DNA of 64,000 nucleotides from Sulfurovum riftiae (GCF_001595645.1 NZ_LNKT01000001.1:248001-312000); one strand, 5' to 3'. Positions 35,701 to 46,728 are shown, numbered from the stretch's first letter. Numbers and translations are program-made. The notes: generated from the sequence alone by a model not told the origin.

Positions 35701-36377
35701 CGGAAAAGCCATTGGTGTACAAACAGGGAGATATCGATATGCAGGCCAATGCCGATATGAAGATCCTCAAAGCGATCAACTCCGACCCCTTGGTACTGGG
35801 TGAGTTGAAGCTTGTCAAGGGTGGGACCTATGACTTCCAGGGGAAACGTTTTGTGGTCAAAAAAGGAGATATCTATTTTACCGGAGATCCCAGCAAACCG
35901 CTTTTGGATGTAGAAGTGGAATATCAGGCGGAGAACTATCTGATCACTATCACTGTCTCAGGTACACCTGCCGTACCGGTGATCAACTTCTCTTCCAGAC
36001 CGAGCCTGACGCGGGAGCAGATACTCTCCGTCATCCTGTTCGATTCCGAAGAGGGAGCGGGCAGCAACAGCAGTGAGGATATGATGAAAATGATGGGTGG
36101 TGCCATGGCGAAATCGGCACTTGCCAATGCCGGTGTCAAGATAGACTATCTTTCTCTCGGGACGGATGGCAGTATGGAGATCGGCAAGAAGATCACAGAC
36201 AAGATCACAGTGATCTATGTCAATGATGAAGTCTCGAGTGTCAGAATGAAATACAGACACTCACCGCGTACAGAGAGTATTTTGGAATTTGATGAAATCT
36301 CGCAGTCATACGATATCGTCTATAGACGGGATATGAGCGCCGATGATATCATCATGCTGGGGAGAGACAAAGAGTAG
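32757..36377 (+). CDS. tamB: Translocation/assembly module TamB (DUF490)
   Basis: 1206 aa. One N-terminal membrane helix (about 5-25), a very long beta-rich periplasmic body of the AsmA/TamB type, and a C-terminal DUF490 region (about 900-1206) ending in the motif RHSPRTESILEFDEISQSYD. Start overlaps the tamA stop by one base (TAATGA). It spans the periplasm and is thought to move lipids between membranes. Confidence 0.92.
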   Translation: MKKFFYGILIFFVSLLVIIVIAANSSYVIKKAADAFAPDYNITYDDITGNVFTGVKINGLKYADMNISKQIKFSWNPSKILYKRIAISEISGENIDVDSVKALIASFPASEDNSSSEPFPLVVTVGEVHVSVNPFVEQGILFEKTRLDAEDIFYASDEVEVGDLQLQVDTNVTDLKLHAALEDGKVTVKALSIEQIDSETLQAMFMPQEGNAAQGTEPKTASEEKSGPINSLIPKEVEVEHFTATLKPRAYLDASVDRLKVTIDDVKADIVKIIENKKSAISVGNYALDLKSDVGQVDIEGMLKDDTVTLKKVNIVKVDTMALKSMFAPDSNETDTTEAGEEVAQTETNEENNSTVAEKKNNLIPQKIVLRSLHADVLPATFKPIHILAFALDANGLKVDLEKLLVEEGEIDLNGTTNLTNFSEKGKIRNNQLKGHIVLTPNQTLFDLYELPLRKEAIGDIRIDFGASKEKVRVDLNAKAKHILIVKQDVNQTDANATDLNESKQFNVDIDHLKAHLVYLIGEKKADANADIQVTTPYAEGITLKSTFTMADSAMQYEGALKIGQIEGFDPKLVKPVNNLQVVFKGNEKELETKIDSDGLAGYFNVPDFKKSGKFHLETKAAVEVGKMVTLPPELNATKVNAVIDVPLNFAKLVPIKGKAVIRSNVANVDADLLYGDTVTLKVVTKIPKDSLLKNFDKNIRWNAISPLTANVKMGEKEITASLKSSKIAADMKMLPFAGTVDGKIKVSGVTATIKGDKSGTIRLKSDVSSFKTLLGTVNQFYRVDNLPKVEGKLDLSVVLQKSGDIALNLTSPQVIYHADRKTVHNIDDVKVSIGTQKGNKLLLKSYQLTYNKMKFFATKPSEITFKDQTITIAQLWLNDQLKVTGQLDTKTMKGEILADAPTFHFAHEMIDLDSRINIKTKFNGAATDVNGKVTLLGGDVHYDLGTKSFPSDSDILIVQEMKKKEPSPFMDNLTINMIIDSEKPLVYKQGDIDMQANADMKILKAINSDPLVLGELKLVKGGTYDFQGKRFVVKKGDIYFTGDPSKPLLDVEVEYQAENYLITITVSGTPAVPVINFSSRPSLTREQILSVILFDSEEGAGSNSSEDMMKMMGGAMAKSALANAGVKIDYLSLGTDGSMEIGKKITDKITVIYVNDEVSSVRMKYRHSPRTESILEFDEISQSYDIVYRRDMSADDIIMLGRDKE

Positions 36378-36382
36378 GCTTT

Positions 36383-37522
36383 TCATGAGAGCCTTGCTTT
36401 AAAATCCTCATATCCGAACTCCCGGACCACGTCTATCTCTCCCTCTGCATTTTCAATGGCGATGGCCGGGAGTTTGATGCCGTTGAAAGTAGTTGCTTTG
36501 ACCATGGTATAGTGCATCTGGTCCTCAAAGAAGAGCCTGTCACCGATCTTCAGTGGTATATCGAAACTGTAGTCCCCCATGATATCCCCTGCAAGACAGG
36601 TATTTCCGGCAAGACGGTAGGTATGGGCTTTTTCTCCTGCTTTGCCGGCTCCGCGTACCTCTGCTCTGTAGGGCATGATGATAGTATCGGGCATGTGGGC
36701 TTCAGCCGAGGTGTCAAGTATGGCGATATCGATACCGTTATGCACAATGTCAAGTACCGTAGCGATCAGCGGGCCAGTCTCCCATCCGACCGCTTCTCCG
36801 GGTTCAAGATAGACTTCTACTCCGTAGCGTGCTTTGAATGAAACGATCAAATCGATGAGTTTTTCTAGATCATAGTCTTGACGTGTAATATGATGACCCC
36901 CACCAAAATTGATCCATTTCATTTGGGGAATATAGGGACCGAACTTCTCTTCGAAATTCTTCAGGACATTCTCAAGTGCAGTGCTGTCCTGTTCACACAA
37001 TGCATGGAAATGCAGCCCGTCGCACTGTTCGAGAATGGATGTATCGAAGTTCTCTATGGTCGTTCCCAGCCTGGAGTTCAGTCCGCAGGGATTGTAGATC
37101 TCTTTGGGGGATTCGGAATACTCTGGATTGACGCGAAGCCCTGGTGAAAGTCCGGGGTTTATCTTTTTTGCTTTTTGTGCAAACCGTTTGAACTGTGCAG
37201 GAGAGTTAAATACCATGTGGTGGGAGATGGATGCGATCTCCTTTATCTCCTCCTCTTTGAACGCAGGAGAATAGGTATGTACCTCTTTCCCGAACTCCTC
37301 TGCTGCCAGTTTCGCTTCATGCAGTCCGCTGGCACAGCATCCGTCAAGGTAGTTCCGGATCAGGGGGAAACTTTTCCAGAGGGCATATCCTTTCAGGGCA
37401 AGCAGAATTTTGGCACCACTTCTCTCTTTGACGGTATGGAGAATATCGAGATTATGTATGAGCTTTTTCTCTTCAAGCAGCCAGCAGGGAGAAGGCAGGT
37501 TTTCTATTTTGGTTCTATTCAT
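36383..37522 (-). CDS. nspC: Carboxynorspermidine decarboxylase
   Basis: 379 aa. PLP lysine K44 lies in LALKGYALWKSFPL, followed by CCASGLHEAKLA, the substrate region LHFHALCEQDS and the C-terminal NTCLAGDIMGDY motif with the active-site Cys. It makes norspermidine or spermidine by the carboxyspermidine route used in Campylobacterota instead of SpeE. It is convergent with tamB (5-bp gap). Confidence 0.95.
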   Translation of the reverse strand: MNRTKIENLPSPCWLLEEKKLIHNLDILHTVKERSGAKILLALKGYALWKSFPLIRNYLDGCCASGLHEAKLAAEEFGKEVHTYSPAFKEEEIKEIASISHHMVFNSPAQFKRFAQKAKKINPGLSPGLRVNPEYSESPKEIYNPCGLNSRLGTTIENFDTSILEQCDGLHFHALCEQDSTALENVLKNFEEKFGPYIPQMKWINFGGGHHITRQDYDLEKLIDLIVSFKARYGVEVYLEPGEAVGWETGPLIATVLDIVHNGIDIAILDTSAEAHMPDTIIMPYRAEVRGAGKAGEKAHTYRLAGNTCLAGDIMGDYSFDIPLKIGDRLFFEDQMHYTMVKATTFNGIKLPAIAIENAEGEIDVVREFGYEDFKARLS

Positions 37523-37557
37523 AGGAAATTATAACTATTTTAGTTAAAATATTTTGA

Positions 37558-37563
37558 TACAAT
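37558..37563 (+). promoter_or_regulatory. Probable -10 box for the gene at 37598
   Basis: TACAAT preceded by TTTGA, in an AT-rich intergenic stretch, 35 bases before the ATG. Confidence 0.35.
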
Positions 37564-37597
37564 TAAAAAATCACAAACATTTAAAAGGGTTGAGTCT

Positions 37598-38077
37598 ATG
37601 AAAGCAAGAGAGAACGAACAGAAAAGAGGTAATATCAGATTTACTGCGCATGATATATCCATGGTAGCCACCATGCTCGACAAAATGAGCAGTACGATCG
37701 ATATCATGTTCTTTCTGATGGATAGAAAAGAGGAGAGCAACTTTGTCACAATGCTTGTCTCCGCGCAGAATATCGACCTGAAAGCACTGATAGAAAAAGA
37801 AAAAAGAGATACGGACATCATGTTCGAGATCGATGCGAAAGAGCCGCTTTATGCCATCATCTGTCAGGATACAAAGATAGACGGCGGATATCATTTCGCA
37901 GAGAGGCTGGTACGAAAATCCGTCACAGGCGGAGGTGAAGAGGTTTACTGTACGGAACTGGAAGTACGTACAACAGCACACAAGATCAAATATATCATTT
38001 ATCGTCTCATGGAACTCTTTCTCCAGACCAAACAGGCCAAAAAACATGGAGAGATCGTCTTTAAAACACTTAATTAA
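37598..38077 (+). CDS. Unknown conserved-looking cytoplasmic protein
   Basis: 159 aa with an alpha/beta pattern and no membrane segment or signal. Noted segments are RFTAHDISMVATMLDKMSST, MFEIDAKEPLYAIICQDT and ELEVRTTAHKIKYIIYRL. It could be a small sensor or PilZ-like domain, but no defining motif is seen. It lies between nspC (divergent) and rpmH. AAAAGGG precedes the start. Confidence 0.65.
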   Translation: MKARENEQKRGNIRFTAHDISMVATMLDKMSSTIDIMFFLMDRKEESNFVTMLVSAQNIDLKALIEKEKRDTDIMFEIDAKEPLYAIICQDTKIDGGYHFAERLVRKSVTGGGEEVYCTELEVRTTAHKIKYIIYRLMELFLQTKQAKKHGEIVFKTLN

Positions 38078-38161
38078 CACCTCTTAAGCAAGATTAAGGT
38101 AAAATCGCGTCCAAATAACGGCGTACGTTGAACGTAGCCAAAACAGATAAGGATAATCGGA

Positions 38162-38296
38162 ATGAAAAGAACATACCAACCACATAACACACCAAGAAAA
38201 AGAACACACGGTTTCAGAACAAGAATGAAAACAAAGAACGGTAGAAAAGTCATTTCTGCAAGAAGAGCAAAAGGTAGAAAGAGACTGGCGGTATAA
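38162..38296 (+). CDS. rpmH: 50S ribosomal protein L34
   Basis: 44 aa: [20 protein letters not shown], then [20 protein letters not shown], the whole of L34. It is followed at once by the rnpA frame. A TAAAAT box lies upstream (about 38100). Confidence 0.96.
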   Translation: MKRTYQPHNTPRKRTHGFRTRMKTKNGRKVISARRAKGRKRLAV

Positions 38297-38300
38297 ACCC

Positions 38301-38645
38301 ATCAGCAAAATTAAACATTTTACGCGGATAAAGACCAGTAAAGAGTTTAACGGAGTCTACAATCGCTCCACAAAAACTTGGCATACGCCATACTTTGTCC
38401 TCTTCTATAAACGATCGGAAGAGTGCAAGGTGGGTTTCGTGGCCAGTAAAAAAATAGGAAATGCAGTTCACCGGAACAGAGCAAAGCGTTTGCTGAGAGC
38501 ACATTTCATAGAAAATATCGATCTGATCAAGAACGGATCATATGTACTGGTTGCAAAACCTGCCCTTCTAAGCAAAAGCTTTTCAGAGATTCGAAAAGCC
38601 TATCTTCACGCACTTAAAAAGTGTACTGCATTACAGAATTCTTAA
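38301..38645 (+). CDS. rnpA: Ribonuclease P protein component, with no standard start codon
   Basis: 114 aa if counted from the ATC at 38301. SKIKHFTRIKTSKEFNGVYN, then GFVASKKIGNAVHRNRAKRLLR (about 45-66), give an unmistakable RnpA with its RNA-binding RNR motif. From the in-frame stop at 38226 to 38430 there is no ATG, GTG or TTG; the first such codon (GTG 38430) would delete the N-terminal third. Candidates for the true start are ATC 38301, ATT 38310 or CTG 38256 inside rpmH. The protein subunit of RNase P processes tRNA 5' ends. Confidence 0.85.
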   Translation: MSKIKHFTRIKTSKEFNGVYNRSTKTWHTPYFVLFYKRSEECKVGFVASKKIGNAVHRNRAKRLLRAHFIENIDLIKNGSYVLVAKPALLSKSFSEIRKAYLHALKKCTALQNS

Positions 38646-38723
38646 CACAATTAGCACAATTTAACACAGTTAAGACTATACTATTGTCGCTATAATTCAA
38701 AGATATATAACAAAGGTAAAATT

Positions 38724-40340
38724 TTGGAACAACAAGATCTGAATAAACGACTTCTCCTGGCACTTGCCCTCTCTTTTTTCGTATTTGTAGGATACAGTTA
38801 TCTCTTTCCTCCTCAGCAACAAGTCGCACAGACTGAACAGAATGTTACGAATAAACCGGCACCTCAGGCAGCAGCTTCCGATACAGCAGCAAAAAGCACT
38901 CCCACGAGCATGGATAAAGCGCAGAATGCACCTGTGACAGCATCCGGCGGAAAATCTTTGGCAACGATCACGTCAAAGACATTCAAGATGACCATCGATG
39001 AGTTCGGCCGTATCGCCCAGTATGAACTGCTTGAAAAGAAGTATGAGAACGAAGAGGGGCATAACCTTCAGATCCTTGGGGCGCAGGAGGTCAAACCGCT
39101 TGAGATCCGCTTTTCCGACACGAAGCTCAATGATGAAGCTTTCAAAACACCCTATACGAACAGCGGTACAGCTACGGTAGATGTCACGACCTCTGCCCAG
39201 ACACTGACATTGACACAGCAGCTCTCTTCTCTGACCGTGACCAAAAAGATCACGGTCAATCCTGATGGTTCCTACACTGTTGATGTTACGACATCTGCAC
39301 CCGCACCGTATTTCATCACGCCTGGTCACAGACCTATGGCGGACCACTCGATGTATATGCTTGTCAGAGGGGCACTCATCAAAGGCGCTGACGACATCAT
39401 TACCACGATCAAAGATGGTGATGCCAAAGGAGACGAGACCTTCAAGAATGCAAAGATCGCTTCGGCATTCGACCGTTATGTCGCTACGATGTTCTACGAT
39501 TTCAAGAAAGGGATGAATGTCTCGATCCTCAAAGTAGGTGACGGTGATCCGCTTATCTTTGTCGAAGGCGGACAGAACCTGCATCTTGGCGGTTATATCG
39601 GGCCAAAAGAATACAATATACTTAAAAACATCAATCCCGAGTTGACAGATGCGATCGAATTCGGGTGGTTCACTTTCCTCTCCAAGCCGTTCTTCAAGGT
39701 CCTTTTATGGATTCATGGGCTGATCGGCAACTGGGGTTGGGCGATCATCCTCTTTACGCTTTTGGTCAAACTGGTACTCTTCCCGCTCTCATACAAGGGA
39801 ATGATGTCCATGCAGAAGCTCAAGGACCTTGCACCGAAGATGAAGGAACTTAAAGCGAAGTACAAAGATGATCCGGCGAAGCTCAATGCACAGATGATGG
39901 AGATGTACAAGAAGAACGGAGCCAACCCGATGGGCGGATGTCTTCCTATGCTGCTTCAGATCCCTGTTTTCTTCGCGCTCTACCGTGTACTCTTGAATGC
40001 CGATGAGCTTCAGGGCGCTATGTGGATACCGGGCTGGATCGATAACCTTGCCGGTGCGGATCCATATTACATTCTCCCTGTCCTTATGGGGGTCACGATG
40101 TGGTTCCAGCAGAAGATCACACCGAACAACTTCACCGATCCGCTGCAGGAGAAGATTTTCCAGTGGTTCCCTGTGATCATGGCTGGTATGTTCATCATCA
40201 TGCCATTCCCTTCCGGGTTGGTACTCTACTGGGTCGTGAACAACATCTTCACGATCGGTCAGCAGTATGTGATCAACAAAGCCTATGCCAAGCATAAAGC
40301 AGCAGCGATCGCTGCACACAAGAAAGGAAAGGACAGCTGA
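38724..40340 (+). CDS. yidC: Membrane protein insertase YidC
   Basis: 538 aa from a TTG with AAAGG before it. An N-terminal anchor helix (about 7-29), a large periplasmic beta domain (about 70-310) and the conserved five-helix insertase core with NWGWAIILFTLLVKLVLFPLS and MGGCLPMLLQIPVFFALYRV are visible. It inserts inner-membrane proteins with or without SecYEG. The usual yidD gene between rnpA and yidC is absent. Confidence 0.96.
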   Translation: MEQQDLNKRLLLALALSFFVFVGYSYLFPPQQQVAQTEQNVTNKPAPQAAASDTAAKSTPTSMDKAQNAPVTASGGKSLATITSKTFKMTIDEFGRIAQYELLEKKYENEEGHNLQILGAQEVKPLEIRFSDTKLNDEAFKTPYTNSGTATVDVTTSAQTLTLTQQLSSLTVTKKITVNPDGSYTVDVTTSAPAPYFITPGHRPMADHSMYMLVRGALIKGADDIITTIKDGDAKGDETFKNAKIASAFDRYVATMFYDFKKGMNVSILKVGDGDPLIFVEGGQNLHLGGYIGPKEYNILKNINPELTDAIEFGWFTFLSKPFFKVLLWIHGLIGNWGWAIILFTLLVKLVLFPLSYKGMMSMQKLKDLAPKMKELKAKYKDDPAKLNAQMMEMYKKNGANPMGGCLPMLLQIPVFFALYRVLLNADELQGAMWIPGWIDNLAGADPYYILPVLMGVTMWFQQKITPNNFTDPLQEKIFQWFPVIMAGMFIIMPFPSGLVLYWVVNNIFTIGQQYVINKAYAKHKAAAIAAHKKGKDS

Positions 40341-41191
40341 TGAAAAAAGTGGAAGCAGCTACGCTTGAAGAGGCGTATGCGAAGGCTGCAACACAACTCT
40401 CCTGTTCCATCACCGATCTTGAGTACGAGGTGATCCAGCATCCTTCAAAAGGGATCCTGGGTTTTCTGAAGAAGCCTGCCATTATCGTAGCAACATGCAA
40501 ACGCCCGGTTGGTCAAGAAGAAGCATCGCCATTCCCTGAAACGAATGAACCCAAAACAGTTGAGACACCTGAAGAGAGTGTTGCTTCGGAGATCATCGCT
40601 ACGGTCAAAGAAGAGGCCCACAAAGTTCAAGAGAGTGAGGAACGCGATGCTGTACTCGACAGTTTCTTCGATGCGGACAAGCAGGAGGAGGCAGAAGAAG
40701 AACTTGAAGCAGAGAGTGTTGTCTATGATGAATTGGCACGTCTGATCGAAGATGAGCTCAAAGAACTTCTCTCCCATTCCTGTTTTGCCATCGATGTCGT
40801 GGAAGTGGATGTCATTGACAATACAGCGCTCATTTTCATTGACGGTGACGATGCGGCACTGCTTATAGGTAAAGAGGGGTATCGCTACAATGCGCTCTCC
40901 TATATGCTCTTCAACTGGCTGCATACGAAGTATGAACTCTTCATCAAACTGGAGATCGCCGAATTCCTTACTTCCCAGCAGGAGATGATACGCAACTACA
41001 TCAAACCTGTCATCGAGAGTGTCGAGAAGAACGGTAGAGGAAAGACACGTTCGCTGGACGGTATTCTGGTACAGATCGCACTGGAGCAGCTTCGTGAGGC
41101 GTTCCCGAACAAATATGTGGCCATCAAGACCGGGAAATCGGGCAACAAGTTCGTTGTCATCAATGAGTTCAATAACAAAAACCATGCATAA
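40340..41191 (+). CDS. jag: Jag/KhpB-type RNA-binding protein
   Basis: 283 aa. The Jag-N domain (residues 1-52; VEAATLEEAYAKAATQLSCS, KGILGFLKKPA), an acidic linker (about 60-130), a KH domain with the LIGKEGYRYNALSYML loop (about 175-190), and a C-terminal region in the R3H position. The canonical R-x-x-x-H of R3H is not evident. It starts within the yidC stop (TGATG). Jag proteins bind RNA and link to cell-wall growth and YidC. Confidence 0.88.
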   Translation: MKKVEAATLEEAYAKAATQLSCSITDLEYEVIQHPSKGILGFLKKPAIIVATCKRPVGQEEASPFPETNEPKTVETPEESVASEIIATVKEEAHKVQESEERDAVLDSFFDADKQEEAEEELEAESVVYDELARLIEDELKELLSHSCFAIDVVEVDVIDNTALIFIDGDDAALLIGKEGYRYNALSYMLFNWLHTKYELFIKLEIAEFLTSQQEMIRNYIKPVIESVEKNGRGKTRSLDGILVQIALEQLREAFPNKYVAIKTGKSGNKFVVINEFNNKNHA

Positions 41192-42524
41192 CAGTATAGC
41201 CGCCATAGCAACTGCCCATGGCGTCTCTTCCATCTCCATCATAAGGGTCAGCGGTGATGCTGCCCTGCAGATAGCAAAAAAGATTTCGCATCTTGACGAG
41301 ATCAAACCCCGACACGCCCATCTGACCTCCCTATACAACAGCCAGAACGATCTGATAGACCAGGCGATTATGATCTACTTTAAAGCCCCTTTCTCTTTTA
41401 CCGGGGAAGAGATCGTTGAGTTCCAGTGCCACGGTGGGATGATCGTCGCCCAGGAGATCCTCGATACCATTCTCTCCTACGGTGTCAGACTGGCGCAGCC
41501 TGGAGAATTTTCCAAGAGGGCTTTCCTCAATGGAAAGATTGACCTGACAGAAGCCGAAGCGATCTCCAAGCTCATTGAAGCCAAGAGTGTGGATGCAGCC
41601 AAGATACTGGCAAAACAGATGAAGGGGGAGCTGAAATCTTTTGTCGATGAAAGCAGGGATGCACTGCTCAGATCTCTTGCCTATTCCGAAGTGATGATCG
41701 ACTATGCCGAAGAGGATATTCCCGATGATATCATGCAAAGCATCGTTACACAGCTGGATGGACTCAGTGAACAGATAGAAAAGATCGTAGACGCCAGCTA
41801 CAGAAGACGTGGTCTGATAGAAGGCTTCAAAGTGGCCATCATCGGAAAGCCAAATGTAGGCAAAAGCTCTCTGCTCAATGCTTTGCTCTCCTATGAACGT
41901 GCCATTGTCAGTGACATAGCCGGTACGACCAGAGATACCATCGAGGAGCAGGTACGTATCGGTTCCCATATTATCAGACTGGTCGATACTGCAGGCATTC
42001 GCGAATCAGAAGATACCATAGAGAAGATCGGTATAGAACGCTCCATGAGCTCCGTGGAAGATGCCGATGTGGTCATTGCACTCTTCGATGCTTCCCGTCC
42101 TTTTGACAGAGAAGATGAGAAGATACTCTCCATCATTGATGCAATGGATGACAAACATGTGATCGTTGCTCTCAACAAATCGGACCTTGAGATGAAGCTG
42201 GAAAAAGAAAAGATCGAGTGTTATAAGCCGATCGCAGTGAGTGCCAAAAAAGGTTTTGTGAAGCTGACTGCAAAGATGGAAGCATTGCTTGATAGTATAG
42301 GGGAGGGTGAGGAACTTATGCTTATTTCAGCACGTCAGATCGAAGCGGTAAATAGAGCCAAAGAGGCCATTGCAGAGGCAAAAGCACCTTTGATGAACGG
42401 AGAGCTTGAATTCTTCTCCTACCATCTGCAGGAAGCAGTCAAAGCTATCTCTTCCATCTCAAAACCGTTCGACAGTGAAGAGATACTGGACAAGATGTTC
42501 GGTGAATTCTGTTTGGGGAAATAA
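41184..42524 (+). CDS. mnmE: tRNA modification GTPase MnmE
   Basis: 446 aa from ATG 41184; an ATG 21 bases upstream is possible. SIAAIATAHGVSSISIIRVSG opens the folate-binding domain. The G domain has GKPNVGKSSLLNALL, DTAGIRES and NKSDLE, and the protein ends FGEFCLGK with the catalytic C-terminal Cys. With MnmG it makes cmnm5U34 in tRNA. It overlaps jag by 8 bases. Confidence 0.95.
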   Translation: MHNSIAAIATAHGVSSISIIRVSGDAALQIAKKISHLDEIKPRHAHLTSLYNSQNDLIDQAIMIYFKAPFSFTGEEIVEFQCHGGMIVAQEILDTILSYGVRLAQPGEFSKRAFLNGKIDLTEAEAISKLIEAKSVDAAKILAKQMKGELKSFVDESRDALLRSLAYSEVMIDYAEEDIPDDIMQSIVTQLDGLSEQIEKIVDASYRRRGLIEGFKVAIIGKPNVGKSSLLNALLSYERAIVSDIAGTTRDTIEEQVRIGSHIIRLVDTAGIRESEDTIEKIGIERSMSSVEDADVVIALFDASRPFDREDEKILSIIDAMDDKHVIVALNKSDLEMKLEKEKIECYKPIAVSAKKGFVKLTAKMEALLDSIGEGEELMLISARQIEAVNRAKEAIAEAKAPLMNGELEFFSYHLQEAVKAISSISKPFDSEEILDKMFGEFCLGK

Positions 42525-42525
42525 A

Positions 42526-42855
42526 ATGGGATTTTTGGATAAGATCATGGATATCGAGAACATTGAACTCTATATCATCGTAGTATTGTTCTTTTTTACC
42601 ATCTGGTTCATCCGCAATACGATCAAGCACTATCATGGTGAAAAAAGAAAGATCAAGAACCTGCACCGTTTCGCCAAAGAAGGTGAGATGGAGGCACAAC
42701 ACGATCTTGCCCAACGTTACCACAAAGGAAACTTTGTGAAAAAGAACTGTGAAAGGGCAGCATTCTGGTACCAGAGCGCTGCGCTGAAGGGTGATGATGA
42801 AGCCAAGGGACATTTGCAAAAATTTTTACAGAACCATCAAAAGAAAAAGTGTTAA
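42526..42855 (+). CDS. Membrane-anchored Sel1-repeat protein
   Basis: 109 aa from the ATG right after mnmE. One membrane helix (about 13-32, LYIIVVLFFFTIWFIRN) and one or two Sel1/TPR-like repeats (DLAQRYHKGNFVKKNCERAAFWYQSAA). Sel1 repeats mediate protein contacts. A longer upstream frame only shadows mnmE. Confidence 0.75.
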   Translation: MGFLDKIMDIENIELYIIVVLFFFTIWFIRNTIKHYHGEKRKIKNLHRFAKEGEMEAQHDLAQRYHKGNFVKKNCERAAFWYQSAALKGDDEAKGHLQKFLQNHQKKKC

Positions 42856-42896
42856 TAGTGTATAATGATGCCAATCTACAACAAGGGAACAGCTAT

Positions 42897-43553
42897 ATGA
42901 CGAAAAAACTGCTATTGATTTCATTAATTATAACCATGACGCTTATCTTTTCTGGATGTACGAATCAAGATCTCGCATTCCCTGGAATGGGTTCACCAAA
43001 ACAGCCTTCACAGAGCGGCAATACATGGGCGGATGATACCAACATAAATGATGTCTATATCGATGACCTCGATGAGAACATGACCGAGTCCGAGACCGCG
43101 ATAATGGAAGAGAGTACGGAGTCAGTTGTCAAGCGTATCCCTTTCCCTATCGGTGAATACAACCGTCTGGCAAGAGTGGGCAAAGGTACGGTCAAAGGGA
43201 TGATCTACGTGACCGACTACTATGGCAAAAAAGTGCCGGGGAAAGGAACAAGACTTTATCTCAATCCGGCAACGAGCTATTCCGACCAGTGGTACAGAGA
43301 GAGTTATATCGGCGGACAGAAGATGGAGAAAGCCGATTCGAGACTCTTTAACTATCTGCGTTTCACTGCCTCTGACAATGAAGGGAATTTCGCCTTTTAC
43401 GGTGTACCGTCAGGAAGTTATTACCTGATCGGGACAGTGAAATGTGGTACGGAATGCGGATACGATACCCCCAAAAGTATCCGTATAGCCAAGAGAATAT
43501 CCATTCAGGGAAATCAGGTACTTGAAGCGGATCTTGGCAGAACGGTAGATTAA
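42897..43553 (+). CDS. Predicted lipoprotein with carboxypeptidase-regulatory-like domain
   Basis: 218 aa. A lipoprotein signal peptide ends in the lipobox IFSGC (Cys at about 20), followed by a Ser/Gly-rich linker. The C-terminal half (about 100-215) resembles a beta-sandwich carrier domain: GTVKGMIYVTDYYGKKVPGK, DNEGNFAFYGVPSGSYYLIG. Position after a Sel1 protein suggests an envelope role. AAGGGA stands ten bases before the ATG. Confidence 0.75.
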   Translation: MTKKLLLISLIITMTLIFSGCTNQDLAFPGMGSPKQPSQSGNTWADDTNINDVYIDDLDENMTESETAIMEESTESVVKRIPFPIGEYNRLARVGKGTVKGMIYVTDYYGKKVPGKGTRLYLNPATSYSDQWYRESYIGGQKMEKADSRLFNYLRFTASDNEGNFAFYGVPSGSYYLIGTVKCGTECGYDTPKSIRIAKRISIQGNQVLEADLGRTVD

Positions 43554-43570
43554 AATTATATTGATTACAT

Positions 43571-43592
43571 GTAGGGTGGGCTTCAGCCCACC
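43571..43592. repeat. REP-like single unit, GTAGGGTGGGC subtype
   Basis: GTAGGGTGGGCTTCAGCCCACC in the gap between the lipoprotein gene and dut, the same subtype as at 21493. Confidence 0.85.
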
Positions 43593-43656
43593 AATGAATC
43601 AATAGATATACAATAAAATTTTATGCCGAAAGGGCTCAAAAAAACAGCAAAGAGTC

Positions 43657-44337
43657 TTACCCCTTAGGATACGCTTCTTCCAATGCTTCATAAAGCGCTT
43701 CAGGCGTAATATCGTCCGACTGTTCCAGAATGCTCTGCATCGTCACATTGTCTTCCTGCCCGTTCCAGATCTTGATGTAGCTTCCCTCTTTGTATCCATG
43801 GTCCTGTCTGAACTGGTTGAGGATGTTCTTCCCGACATAAAGTTTGTAGAGAGCATCGAGATTGAGGCCTGACTGCACGGCTACGTCAATGAACGCCTCC
43901 ATCAGTCTGGTAGTCGGTTCATTGCAGAAAAGTACTCTCATTAGATTCTCGACCACTTCGATCTGTTCATAGTAGTTTCTGGTAGTCGGGGTGGTCTCTT
44001 TGAGGAATGCAGTGTAGTTGTCCAACTGGCAGATGGCATCTGCAAGGTCTTTAATGGAGCCGAGCCCCTGCATTTTGTAATCTTCCAGTCCCTGGGACAT
44101 GATGAAGTGCCAGATATCTACCGCTTCTATTTTGATATTCTCATAATCGGGCTGGGCATCGATGTTCTTCCAGTGCTTCCAGGGATAACTCTCTATGAGT
44201 TCCGCACACTCCAGATAGGTGCAGCGTTTCCAGTCTATGAGTTTTCCGTTCTTCGTCGTGCCTTTTTCCCAGCCTTTACCGTTTGTCGCGTCATTGAGCT
44301 GCTGTTGGAGTTCAAGCATTTGCAGTATTTTGTTCAT
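43657..44337 (-). CDS. dut: Dimeric dUTPase
   Basis: 226 aa, all alpha-helical. The metal-binding motif of the dimeric (Campylobacter-type) dUTPase is visible: LECAELIESYPWKHWK and KIEAVDIWHFIMSQG. It hydrolyses dUTP (and dUDP) to dUMP. It is not related to the trimeric Dut of E. coli. Confidence 0.93.
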   Translation of the reverse strand: MNKILQMLELQQQLNDATNGKGWEKGTTKNGKLIDWKRCTYLECAELIESYPWKHWKNIDAQPDYENIKIEAVDIWHFIMSQGLEDYKMQGLGSIKDLADAICQLDNYTAFLKETTPTTRNYYEQIEVVENLMRVLFCNEPTTRLMEAFIDVAVQSGLNLDALYKLYVGKNILNQFRQDHGYKEGSYIKIWNGQEDNVTMQSILEQSDDITPEALYEALEEAYPKG

Positions 44338-44358
44338 AATATCTTCCTTCTAAATTGA

Positions 44359-44398
44359 CGTCATTCCGGACTTGATCCTGAATCAAGTTCAGGATGAC
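44359..44398. repeat. REP-like unit, GTCATTCC family
   Basis: CGTCATTCCGGACTTGATCC, then a diverged inverse AATCAAGTTCAGGATGAC. Second copy of the element seen at 19829. Confidence 0.75.
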
Positions 44399-44505
44399 AA
44401 AAGTCATACTCTAAATATGGTAGCCATTCTACCTTTTCATCACTTATTTATCACTTTTTGAGTAAAATATACCCCTTATTTTAACCCTTACAAAGGACAC
44501 ATTTT

Positions 44506-46728
<2,223 letters not shown>

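Noticed and set aside
36378-36412. Shared terminator between tamB and nspC
   Set aside because: GGCT...AGCC pairs only weakly and there is no T-run on either side.
41019-41183. Upstream extension of mnmE
   Set aside because: Arg/Ser-rich sequence that is the out-of-frame reading of jag; MnmE proteins start near the IAAIAT motif.
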